From Krasilnikovozyma curviuscula (Eukaryota > Basidiomycota > Tremellomycetes > Cystofilobasidiales > Mrakiaceae), in contig MVAQ01000120.1 of assembly GCA_014825775.1 (NCBI GenBank), forward strand, positions 1 through 61,491: DNA of 61,491 bases, given 5' to 3'. This document shows positions 12,501-23,416 of this stretch, one piece after another; position 1 is the stretch's first letter, and the number at the start of each line of letters is the position of its first letter. The notes under the pieces were generated by a model. The model saw only the letters and a list, made by a program, of their open reading frames with translations, searched no databases and was not told the origin of the DNA. The position numbers were made by a program, and so were the translations under genes.

Positions 12501-13474
12501 TGATTTCAGCCCTCATAAGAATTCGAAGATGGCCGAACCTACTTCTTACGGTACGTGCTGCTTCTTCTCGCTGTGATGATTCGGTCGCCGTAGCTGATTT
12601 ATGATGTTATGTCCCGTTTTCTCAGCTCCAAACTGGCCTTTCAGTGGACCACCTTACCGTACCCATATCCCTCAAGTCCACCAACCTCACCTCGGCGGAG
12701 AAGACAGCCATCCCCACCTTCCTGAATCTGGCCCACATCGTCATGCTAATGGCCCTCATAATAATCAACACAGCAGCAGTCTTCAGCAACAACACAACCA
12801 ACAACAAATACCGCAACCACCACACTTGCCAGGTCAGCCTCAGCAGATGTACCCAGGAGGTGCTTTCCCATACCCATACGCTGCCCAGTATCAGTTTAAC
12901 GCTCAAGTAAGTATTTACTTTTCCCCCAGTCTTATCTTGGCATACTAAAGTAATGACAACTCATAGGGTATGCCTATGGGCCAGCAACCCCGAATCAACG
13001 GGCCAGGGGGAGTTCCCTTCCAACCACAAATGTACATTCAACAAGGTCAGTTCCCTATTCAGGGCTTGCCAAACACAGGTGCACCTCGTAAGCAATCTTT
13101 TCAGCTTTAAAACCAGCGGACTTAAACTCAAATATTTCTTTCTTGTGTCTATAGCTCAAATGTACACTCCTGGAATGCCCCAGCCTTTCCTTGGTCCTGC
13201 AGCAGCCAATGGATATCCTCAAAATGGAAGAAACCAGCAGGCGGCGTTCTTGTATCAAGGTCAGATGCAGAGTCCACAGAGTAAGCCTTTTCTCGTCAGC
13301 CATCCGTTTCTTCTGGGGGATATTCTAACATTATTCATTCCTTTACCAGTGGTAGCGGCTCAGCTCGCGTACCAACCAAACTTTGGTCAAATGGGTGGTC
13401 CTCCTCTGCAGTCGGGAGGAGTTTCACCTCAAGTTGCTGCTGGCGTGGGCGCTGCTGGTGTTAGTTCTGCTTAG
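9550..13474 (+). CDS. PBP1: ataxin-2 homologue, poly(A)-binding-protein-binding protein
   Basis: Thirteen exons join in frame to 976 aa: 9550-9656, 9788-10025, 10107-10160, 10239-10482, 10590-10894, 10970-11419, 11492-11668, 11764-12261, 12346-12550, 12626-12906, 12967-13087, 13155-13280, 13350-13474. Domains in order: Gly/Ala-rich N-terminus, ataxin-2 Lsm-like domain (about 118-210), LsmAD ([20 protein letters not shown], then [16 protein letters not shown]), a K/E-rich helix, and a PAM2-type motif ([19 protein letters not shown]) in exon 8 that should bind the MLLE domain of Pab1. A Q/H/P-rich, prion-like C-terminus completes it. Family members control mRNA stability, polyadenylation, stress granules and TORC1. 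The gene is convergent with PUS4. Confidence 0.94.
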
Positions 13475-13791
13475 TAGTGCGTGCACGAAGGGAAGGAAGA
13501 GAAGTATGCAATTGGGAATGTTGTGTTATCTTTTCAATCTAAGTGTGATCAGATTGACGTACGAAATCACAAACCTCCCGCGATCGTAAGCCACAAGCGC
13601 ACTGCACTGTTCACAGACTCGCTGAGCGCTCGAAGCCAATGTAAGTACATTTAATGGATATATAATAACCGTCGACATGAAGCTTTATATCGAACTCGGG
13701 AGCTCGTAGAGCTGATGCTAATGTATGAATACAAGGTTGCGAAAGAAATCATGCGTCAAGCGGGCAGCCAAGCTTCTGTTATCTCCCTACC
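13475..13791. other. convergent 3' ends, PBP1 / PUS4
   Basis: About 317 nt holding both 3' UTRs. No gene or terminator structure is evident. Confidence 0.4.
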
Positions 13792-15393
13792 CTATCTCGT
13801 TTCCTCAAATGCGTTAAGGATAGCCATCTCCCATTCTTCCCATTTATCGCTGCTGGCGGAAAGCGCTTCGTCTTCTTCTTCACCCATTGTCTGCCTATCA
13901 ATCCCCCCCTGTCTCTTCTTCAATCCCCTCTCAAAGACTTCCCAAGGAATACTCTTCTTGCTCTCATTCTTTGTCTTTTCCTCTTCGGGCGATTGATCTA
14001 ATGGTTCACCCGAGTCATTTGCCAGCCAGAATTCACTTTGTCGAGTTCGTTGGAGTGTAACCACATGGGCTCTGGTGTTCAAAGCAACCGCAATGTCGTG
14101 AAAAATCGAGCGAACATAGGTGCCAGATCCAACAGTCATTCTGAGGGTGAATGATGGTGGAAGGCGTTTGACTTTGGGACCCACTGAGCTGGTGGAAGCG
14201 CTGGTTATGGTTGGAGTTGCTGGGGTGGTCAAGACGTCACTACCTACTTCGGCGACTCCAGTATCCAAAGGTTTGACTGAAGGATTTTTTATAAGCTTCT
14301 CTGATGCCTTCATCGCTGCAAGTGTGTCAGCATCGACCTTCTTGTTGGGGGGTCTGAATGAATGTTGAGCGCCAGCGATCTTAGATGGGTCAATCACCTC
14401 GCCTTCTTCTTCGTCGCCTGAAACGGTGTAGGTTCCACCTTCAGACCAATTCTCCAATTGAATAGCGTAAATGTTCACTTTTCGAGGTTCGATTGGTCGA
14501 GGGAGAGGCGTATTGCTCCGAGCGTACTCATAGAGCGCTTTGCCATCCATTTTGAGAGCTGAGTAACTGTAAAAAAAATTAACATTCCTAGTTCAGTATT
14601 CGATGAAAGGCTTTCCGCTGGAACAAGGTTCTGAAAGTCTCACATTGGCGGCATCTGCGAAATTTCTCCTGTGAACTGCTTTAAGACGTCTTCAATCATT
14701 TCCTTTGTGACATGCTCCCAAGCCATCTCGTCAACAATAGCACCATCTGAGTCGTACGAATCTGTGGAACATCCCAAGAGACCAGTTGCAAGATATTCCT
14801 TTGAACCATTAAGGAAGCGTTGAAGCTAGAAGCATCAAATATCAGCATCTGACCAGTTCCTTTGCAGTAGAGTAAGCCAAGGATAAGTCACCTGCTTAGT
14901 TCCTCTGTTGACACCAATGACGAGGACACCATCCGCACCAGGGTCCAAAGTGCCTCCTTGCCCAATCTTGATACCACCTCCGTTTCGACGTTGGCCCTTC
15001 TTTCCACGACCAGGACCCATGTAAGGATTAGTTGGGTCGATAAAGAGCTTGGATTCTACCAGCATAGGCTTGAGTTTCTCGATAAGCTTCATACTAACAA
15101 TACCGGTGGGTTTGGCAACTGCGAAGAGCTGGAGAACGGATTATACAAGTTGAATGAGCTCAGGAACAGCATGAATCCTCAAGACCAAGGAGGGGAGTAG
15201 CCCTTACACCTGACAATGGCAAGGCAAAGCTCGTTCCAGAGCTGGACTGAGGATCCTTTGGCATCCTAAGCTGATTCTGCTGAGTTATGGAAGAAAGAGA
15301 GGATGGGAAAGCTCTGCCTTGAAGGGTGAACACTGGCTTCTGCTTGAGAGGATTTGATGCGAAGGTCTTGATATTGAGAGATCCTGCTACCAT
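13792..15393 (-). CDS. PUS4: tRNA pseudouridine-55 synthase (TruB family)
   Basis: Makes pseudouridine 55 in the T loop of tRNAs. Four exons: 15393-15208, 15128-14892, 14825-14644, 14566-13792 (459 aa). TruB signatures: LFAVAKPTG, GQGGTLDPGADGVLVIG with the catalytic Asp, KEYLATGLLG, QMPPIYSALKMDGKALYEYA and GSGTYVRSIFHDIA. About 80 low-complexity residues are inserted before the last block. The first 43 residues lack D/E and hold five K/R, and a second ATG lies at 15264. Yeast Pus4 serves both nuclear/cytosolic and mitochondrial tRNAs, so alternative starts would explain dual targeting here (inference). Confidence 0.94.
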
Positions 15394-15801
15394 TCACTTT
15401 GTGTAGAAATTACAAAGTAGAAGAACCAACGTCGATGTGTACGAGAAACTCGCACGAAAAATCCTGCGGCGATTATTGTCCTTGCTGAGCTGAGATCTAA
15501 AATTTCTATTCACAGGAGTACAAGTATGATCCGTATGAATCACTTCCGAAGATTTTGAAGGATATGCAAACACAAGTCCCCTCTTGTATACTATAGACCT
15601 CACAGACGTCTTTCTGACCAGCTGTGTTCGGTGCGAGGCTCTCGGACTATTTTTTTTAAAAATAATCACAGCCCTTTATGACTTTGAGAGGCGCATCTTA
15701 AAACTTGAAAGCTCATTGAAGGTGATTTGAAGGTAAGGACTAACCTTTGAAAATAGTTATGCAACATACTACACAACTTTGCTAGTTCGGCTTCTATACA
15801 A
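15394..15801. other. intergenic, PUS4 promoter side to tRNA-Gly
   Basis: Upstream region of PUS4. The minus-strand open frame continuing to 15669 lacks a family match. An A/T run at about 15651-15660 is the only notable feature. Confidence 0.4.
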
Positions 15802-15895
15802 GACTGGGTGGTTTAGTGGTAAAATTGGCGCTTGCCATATGTTGATCTTCATCACTTGCGTGCGCCAGCCCCGGGTTCGATTCCCGGTCCAGTCA
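15802..15895 (+). tRNA. tRNA-Gly(GCC), copy 3, with 23-nt intron
   Basis: Mature body identical to copies 1 and 2. The intron (15838-15860) differs from copy 1 by a single base. A T5 terminator follows the discriminator A. The 5' flank (CAAGACTGGG) resembles that of copy 2, but sequence similarity ends within a few bases, so this is not a recent segmental duplication. Confidence 0.93.
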
Positions 15896-16880
15896 TTTTT
15901 ATTGGAGGGTTATTCCCTTTTCATTTTTTTTTTCGGAGGCTCTTGTAACTCAAAGCAGTACATTTGTAACTTTACTTAAAAGTTTTTGCTGTTGTCTCTT
16001 CCTGTTCATAACACAACAGAAGCCAGCTCTAATCAATCGGACACCGCACAGGCAGAGTCTATCAATCACTATTCCCATCTTACGTTCTCTTCTCTGACTC
16101 GAAACCTAACTCCTAGTTGAACAGTAGCTTAGTATGAGTCTTGGATAAGTAAAGGCGTAGCTTTGATATCTAGTATCTGTCTCCGTTTGAGAGAATGCTG
16201 TCAAACATCTGCACTCATCTTGAGTCAGTGTTGCATCTCGTCAGGTTTACGCATGACTTCAAGACGTTCTCACCATTGGCTTCAGTCACACCACAAGTAG
16301 AGGCAGAGCAGAGCAAGAACCAAAAGTGAGATCTAGCAGCTTGACCAAGGTGGAGAACTTGAAGTGAACGAGAAGAGAGAACAAACCCATATGGTCAGGG
16401 AATATCCGTAATTGTCATGTTCAAGGAAGACATAGATCTCGTTGAGAGATCATCAAAGCTATCAAAGGGGTCGGTTCAAAAAACGGAATTATGCCAGATG
16501 CACATCCAGAGAGATGAGAGCGTGATAGCTACCGTTGTGCGTGATTGGAGTTGTAGACATTGCAGAAGGAGTAGATCGGTTGGCCTGTGCAGAGGAAGGG
16601 ATAGAGATAAAGATAGAAAGAGACACAGAGATTCGAGCTCTGGCCTTTCATATCTCATACATTATAGGCAGGAGACTGGGGCAAGCGAGCAGAGCGCGAT
16701 GCCATTGAGGAAGCGTTTCCATGGGTGACGAAGACAATCGCGACGTCCCACAGCAAAAACAAGAATCAAAGCACTTCTGCCATGGTGCAACAACGACTGA
16801 GCGAGAACTTTCACATCGGTAACGAGGTGATGAAGAATGTTAAAAAACTACTCTGAGATCGCATTTCTATTCACTCCTAT
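15896..16880. other. about 1 kb without a recognised gene
   Basis: Holds the 3' side of the reductase gene. A purine-rich stretch lies at about 16590-16640 (GATA/GAGA-like steps). Short open frames around 16417-16728 are low-complexity reads of that tract. I see no RNA structure or family match. Confidence 0.4.
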
Positions 16881-18069
16881 CTAGAGCGTCAATTCTGAAA
16901 CCATTTCGCTTCCATCTAAGCCAGCGAGCAGGTTTTTCACCGCTGGGAGGGCATACAGAAGATGGTAAAGTAATTTAGGAAATCATCCTGCAAGTGAAGG
17001 CGATGCGGGGTGATGAGGTGAGACTCACCAATGATGCCCATTTCTTCTCTGCACTCTGTGGTCGCACTTCCGATATGAGGTAGCACTGCACATCGGGGTT
17101 CCCGAAGCAATGGATGGTCCGCTGGGATGTTTGGCTCTCCCTCGACCACATCAATGCCTGCACCAAAGATCTTCTTGTCATGAATAGCAGAAACGAGGGC
17201 AGCCGTGTCGACGATAGGTCCCTGAATGAAAGCCTTTTGCTTTAGATCCGAAGGAGGCAGCGTTGATTAAGACTACATACTCACTCTGGCAGTGTTGATG
17301 AGGATAGCTGTGGGCTTCATCTTGTTAAAGAAGGAGGTGGAGATCATGTGATGTGTCGCTGGACTATAGCTAGTCAAAATAAACACAATGTCGGCTTCTG
17401 AAGCAAGGGTGTCCACGTCTACCAGCTTCATGGCGATTGATGGATGTGTAGAAGCTCGGCCGGAAGAAGAGGTGTAGATAATCTTGGCGGGTTTGAATGG
17501 GATCAGACGGTCGAGAACGGCAGATGAGATACGACCATATCCTATCATGATTAGGACGCAGTGTTTGAGAACGAGGTCATTCAAATAGCTTCCTGTTAAG
17601 CAAACTTACCAACAAATCCGACAGTTGAATTCTTGATCTGAGGCCCAGCAAGGACCATTGGCCCCCACGCGGGCCATTTGCCCTCTTTGACCACCGCAAT
17701 AGCTTCACCGATCCTTCGGCCAGCCATCAACGCCAAGGCTACCGTTAGATCAGCAACCGCATCGGTAAGGACGCCTGGAGTGTACCCAACTCGCAAAGAA
17801 GCAGCCTTGATTGGAGGAAGGGAGAGATGGTCATAGCCGACCGACATGGTAGATACGACCTTGAGAGATGGGCCAGCAGCGTCAAGGAATTCCTGGTCCA
17901 CTTTATCAGTGAGCATCACTAATGCACCTTGACACCCTTTAACGTTCTCCAGAGCGAAAGAACGAGAGGCTGAGCAGTCCTCAGGCCAGACGATGAGGTC
18001 GTGTCCCGACGACTCAAGAAGAGTCATAGCCCTGGGAGGTAGGGATCGAGTGACGAGAACTTTGGGCAT
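16881..18069 (-). CDS. D-isomer-specific 2-hydroxyacid dehydrogenase (glyoxylate/hydroxypyruvate reductase)
   Basis: Reduces glyoxylate or hydroxypyruvate with NAD(P)H. Four exons: 18069-17610, 17541-17285, 17221-17029, 16942-16881 (323 aa). Family features: MSVGYDHL, the Rossmann turn VGFVGYGRI (its third glycine position is Ser, as GYGRIS), the catalytic Arg in NTARGPIVD, Glu in GIDVVEGEP, and His in PHIGSATTECREEM. The start MPKVLVTR is typical of GRHPR-like proteins. No peroxisomal PTS1 is present (ends SELTL), so a cytosolic or mitochondrial role is likely. The exact substrate is not decidable from sequence. Confidence 0.9.
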
Positions 18070-18581
18070 GCCTCTAAGTAAGCAAATTCGAATATCAGCG
18101 TTTTGTAGAGGCTGGGGAGATGAGAGCCTCTGAGGGAAGGAGTTACGGTTGAGCTGGAGAACTAATTCTAAAAGAATTCAAAGTCTAGGATGACAGGAGA
18201 ATGACCGAGTTTATAAAACTGCTGAATTCCTTTAGAGTGAATAAACTCGTATCAGAACTCGCTATGGGCAAGATGTGCTGGGATTGTTCAACGCGAGGAA
18301 AGCAATGGGCCCGAGTGGATGGGAATATGGCCAGGAGAGTGGAGTGAAAGTCACAAAGTCCTCTGATTTCTATTCAGATCTACAGTCAGTACCAATATCC
18401 TGTGTTTCGTTGAAAGCAGAGGTAAATATCGTTGGAGATACCTTCGCGCCAGCGGGTTGCCCCCAAGACGGGCCTTAACGCCATTTCAGCCTTAACCTTG
18501 TAAGGTCGGTTCGACACATTTTAGAGGCCAAGAAGTGAGCTCTGAAGAAGTACTGGACCAGAACATCTCGCTCTCAGAGCG
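18070..18581. promoter_or_regulatory. divergent promoter region, reductase / RIC1
   Basis: 512 nt between divergent start codons. The plus-strand open frame at 18275-18478 has no support. No clear core promoter element was recognised. Confidence 0.35.
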
Positions 18582-21500
18582 ATGTACTGGCCTACGAGGT
18601 CCCCAACGCTGCTGGCGCCATCCTCCTCCTCGCCGGTTCAGCATATCAGCCCCAACAGCCTGGGATCCCTGTTCCTGGCAACAGAGGCAGAGCGGGTAGT
18701 CGTATGGAATGTCAGGGTACGCTTGAGACTAGCATTGTATTGGGAATTGTTGGAATGAAACTGGCTGACTTTGGGGGCTTTTGCTTCTTCGCTTCGTGGT
18801 GAATGTGTAGCCTGCAGTCAGAATCACCAGCGTCCTAAGATCTCCCAAAAGTATTCAAGAACATGGGACGAACATATCATCGTTTTTCTCCTGGGATGAG
18901 AGTACTGTTCTCGTCGTGGTGAGCTATTTTACCCGAGTGGGTGGTGAAGATGCTGAGAACTTATTCACTTGTTTCTTTAATTTCCAGACCTCTACGTCAC
19001 ACTTGCTAGTATACTCATTACACTTCTCTCCTCCTTTCCCATTCTCGGACGTGTTTGTTCCTTCGTCGTCCAACAACAGCCCAGATCTGTTCCTTCCTGG
19101 GCCAGGCGAATCGAACCCCATCCCACCCTACACTCTCGCATTCTCGCATGCTCTCTACATCGAAGGTGGAATATCAGCTCTCGTATCAACTCCTGAAGGG
19201 TGTGTTCTGGGAGCAAAACACCCTCCCAGAATCTTACAACTTAAAAACCTCGCCAAAGCCCGACGGAAACATGGACGGACCTCGAAAGAGAAGCAGAGAA
19301 CGAGGTCTGTGATAGATGAGGTTGAAGAAGTTCCAGAAACAGAGGGAATTCTTGTGTCGGACATCCTAGGATTCTCAGACAAAACACAACAAGACAGCCC
19401 CAACTTAATTCCACTGGAACTCACTCTATCGATATCACACCAGCTCTTTACCCTCCTCTTGCCGAACTCAAGCTACCTCCTTCCATACCCACTCGAAGTC
19501 TCGTCAACATCAACAGCTGTCCCCATCCTCATCCCTTCACCGTCAACGTTGAAACTTTCACCAACGTCACCACTGCTCGCGGTTGGGACACACTTTGGTC
19601 ACATACACTACCTCGCACTCGCTGAATTCGGACCTCCAACACCGTATCTAGAAAAGCCTTTGATGCTTCCATCGCCTGCTGGCAGCGTCACCCTCCTCCA
19701 GTGGTCGCAGGACGGCCATGCACTGCTCGCGGGATACGAAACTGGATTTGCGTTGTTCTCGCCTTCAGGTCGACTGAACAGCATGGGAACGAAAGCGTCG
19801 ATAGCGTCTGGTCGAGGGTTTGGTGAATGGGGTAGCGTTGGTAAAGAAGGTGGGGAGGAGGATGGGTTCCTGCGAGGTGTGGAGGATGCATTCTGGGTTG
19901 AAGGTGGGTTGGGGGTAATCCTCTTGAGCAGAGGGTGGGAGACGAGTCTTTCGCATCTCCCAATGGCAAGGAGTTTGGTAAAGGAACCAAGTAATACGAG
20001 GTATGCGTTCTTGCAGATGGATGACAGAGTTTTGGTCTATCGAGGTGCAGATCAGCCGGACCGTAGTGTCATCACTAGTGGCAGTGACGTCTGGGAAGTC
20101 ATCAAGGTGAGCTACCGTCGATACAATCGAGGATATAATTCTTGGTACTGACATTCTTTGATTGCCTGAGATCCCTCAACTCTACCTTTCAACACACCAC
20201 CCTCTCACCCACTCCTCAGTCTCACCCTCTGGAAATCTCGTCGCTGTTGCTGGTGCTCACGGTTTCACACACTACTCCACTGCAACAGGTCGATGGAAGC
20301 TCTTCACATCTCTAGAGGAAGAAGGAGCTTTTAAGGTCCGAGGTGGGATGGTTTGGTTCCACCACGTCCTGGTCGCGGCATGCGAGGATCTCGATTTGGG
20401 GGCATTCTCGCTGCGGTTGTTCTCGAGAGAGCTTGACCTAACTTTAGGTAACGTCTTGAGTGAAGTCACCCTACCAAGCCCTGTTCAGCTCCTATCTCTG
20501 CTGGATAACTCGCTATTGGTCTACACAGAAGACAACACACTCTTCCACTTCCTCATTCTCCCGGCAGGAGATTCTGTAGAGCTGAGGGAATGTGGCAGAA
20601 TCTCCTTTGAAGGTGTGGTCGAAGTCCCTAAGCGGGTCGGTGGAATGAGTTGGTTAATTCCCAAGGGCCAAAAGGGTAAGTGGCTACAAATCTGCCTCAA
20701 GACGTATTGCTGACCGTGGGTGCTGTCTTACTCAGAGTTCGGTGATCCTCAAGATGATCTCAGCATGGCAACCATAATTTTCTTGATCGACTCCAAGCTC
20801 GTCCTTCTCCGTCCCAAGCGTTCTCACCGCCGGTCGCACTCCCAAACACATGCTCGAACGACCTCACGTACATCACCAGCGGCTAAGTCACACCTCAGCT
20901 CCACGTCAGTATCTTCAACGACTACAACAGGATCCACTTCCGACCCTCCCCAAGTGAAATACGTCCTTCAGATCCTCGCCGATCGAATAGAAGCTTATTG
21001 GACTCATTTGAGCGGGATAGGTAGCTTGGAAAACTCGCTGTGGGGTTGGGACGGACAACGTGTCAGAGTCTGGCTGGATGCGTTAACGATCGAGGAAGAC
21101 CAGCCTTCGACCGCTGGAATGACAGCGGGTGAAGTCGTCAAGAAGAAGAGGGCAATGGGAATGGTTGAAGAAAGCGTGAATCTGGATCTAGATTTCTATC
21201 CACTCAGTGTCCTGATGGACAAGGGGGTTATCATTGGTGTTGAAGGAGAGCTCTCTGTGAGGAGAAGCTTACCCTTCGGCATGTTCAAAATCTTGACTTC
21301 GGTGTGTCAACTTCCGTTTTCTTTTGGAGTTGTCGCTGACCAGCGTTCCATCTTTGACCAACAGACGAACCTCTTTTTACCGCACATCCTTCGATTCCAC
21401 CTCACTAGAGGTCAAGTGAAAGAAGCCATTAGACTTGCCTCTCACTATTCCTCCCTCATCTACTTCTCGCACGCCTTGGAAATCCTCCTCCACGGTGTCC

Positions 21501-22793
21501 TCGAACAAGAAGCAGACGAAGGCCCCCAGGCATCTCCTCGAATCGTCGATGGTCTGGAATGGACGCCGACGAAACCAAAAGCCAAGACGAGAGAGGAGAT
21601 CGAAGCGCTGCCCCCGACGGAAGTTGGTGTCCTGCCGCTCGTGATTGAATTCTTGAACAGCTTCGACTGCGCGCTGGAAGTTGTTGTCAATTGTGCTAGA
21701 AAGACCGAAGTGAATCGTTGGGATTTCCTATTTGGAGTGGTGGGCAATCCAAGAGACCTGTTTGATGTGAGTCGCGTTCACTAAAAATGCTAGCGCTGTA
21801 CCTCGCACTGATAACGCGTTCACCTATTTTTCTCAGAAATGTCTCCGTTCTGGCCTTCTCAAAACGGCAACTTCATATCTTTTGGTACTGCACACGCTTG
21901 AACATCAACCTGATGCGTCGTCGAAGGACTCTGTCAGGCTATTGCGACTTGCCCTTGCCAGCAAGGACTTTCTTCTATGCAAGGAGCTTCTTCGCTTCCT
22001 TCATTCTATCGACGACTCTGGAATTGCCCTTTGCAATGCCATCAGAGAGTCAGCTATCCTTCCACCGGACACCGAAGGTCTCGAAGTCCTCCTCGGTCAA
22101 CTTCCTACACCCACTCAACCACCTCCTATACCTCAATCAGACAACGCACAGATCCATCCACCGCACTCTCAACCTATTATTAGGATGGAAGAACCGTCCC
22201 CAATCACTGAAATGCACTCGAATAACGCAACGCCTACGAACAAGTCTATCGCAAAGAAACGGGCCTCGCCACGATTGAGCAGTCGGGCGTTAGATCAGCT
22301 TCAAAACGAACCACCACCTAACGATTCTTCTAGATTACCATCACCATCGCTATCGCCGTCCCTCCTTGAACCAGCACTGTTCTCATCTGTACCTGCGTCG
22401 CCTGTGTCAGCGTCCTACCTTTCGTCGCCGCAAAAGCAAGCCGACGAGGCAACGGTGGCCCTTCCGCCCGTACACCCTTCATCTATCTCTCGACCAGCAT
22501 CACCGTCGCACTACCCGTTCCAACGAGTGCCGTCCCTCCGCTCGCCTGGGTTGGGCGTGTACGTGATGGATGCGAATGGCAGCGGCAGCAACGGGCACTC
22601 CAAACCTGTTCCATCAACATCAGAATCTTCCAATTCTAGCACGAGGTTATCTATCAACGGTACTGGTGTGAAAGGTCGCGCTGTCTCCCAAGGAGACCTG
22701 TTTGAGGAGGCGATGAAGCAGGCGGAAGAGGAGGCATTAGCGAGGGAGACGAAGAAGGCGCAAGAAAGCGGTAACAAGACTCGATGGGTGTAA
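18582..22793 (+). CDS. RIC1: Ric1 subunit of the Ric1-Rgp1 GEF for Ypt6/Rab6
   Basis: Activates the Golgi Rab Ypt6 for endosome-to-Golgi traffic. Seven exons: 18582-18716, 18811-18918, 18988-20106, 20171-20675, 20736-21301, 21365-21766, 21837-22793 (1263 aa). It starts MYWPTRSPTLLAP, matching the conserved RIC1 N-terminus, with beta-propeller repeats through about residue 780. The RIC1 domain lies near TNLFLPHILRFHLTRG, ASHYSSLIYFSHALEILLH and CLRSGLLKTATSYLLVLHTLE. The Ser/Pro-rich tail is poorly conserved. The intron 21302-21364 is 63 nt and stop-free, so retention would keep frame. Confidence 0.93.
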
Positions 22794-23416
22794 GGAGTAT
22801 ATGGTTTATTTCCAAGCGTACCGCAGAGCCTTTTCGATTTGCTCATTCCTCAGAGTGCTTGTTTTCATTTATGGAGAAAGAGATTCGCAGCTGTTTCCGC
22901 TGTAACTTCATCTGACATACCCAGTGCTTATTAAACTTAAATGAAGGCTTCCCCGGGCGTTCCAAGGGGGACATAACTTGTCCGAGTCAACATTGTCTTT
23001 CCTTGCCACAGCGAACGACCCGACCCGCGCGCCAGCTCTGCAAAGGGTGCGATCATCACCATTTCACCTTACTCATTTCCGCCCTCTTCTGGCCCCATCC
23101 CCATTTTCATACCCTGTGGGAAATTCACCTTGGAATACTACAGCATCGACAGGTCTCTGTATCGCAAACTAGCTTGGAAGAATATTAAATTGGGCATAAA
23201 CAGGGCTGAAAAAAGAAGATCGATCGGTCCCAATTTGAAAGAAGCTTCATCCGCTTGGTGTTTCCATTTCTATCCAAACAGTCAATCCACCCCAATTTAC
23301 GAAAGGTAGAGGCTCTCACTCGATAGAAGGATATTAGAGAAGGAAGAATCAGAAAGGAAGAGACAGAACCCACAGGTTTCTGCTATCAGCACAGCAGCGT
23401 CGACTCACCCGGCAGA
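22794..23416. promoter_or_regulatory. RIC1 3' end and SKN7 promoter
   Basis: 623 nt between tandem genes. Contains pyrimidine-rich segments but no element I can name with confidence. Confidence 0.35.

Noticed and set aside
9550..15393. PBP1-PUS4 and other neighbours as a functional cluster or operon
   Set aside because: Genes alternate in strand with individual promoters; the shared RNA theme reflects how common such genes are.
16417..16728. Open frame between tRNA-Gly and the reductase as a small gene
   Set aside because: It reads a purine-rich low-complexity tract, with overlapping frames on the other strand and no homology.
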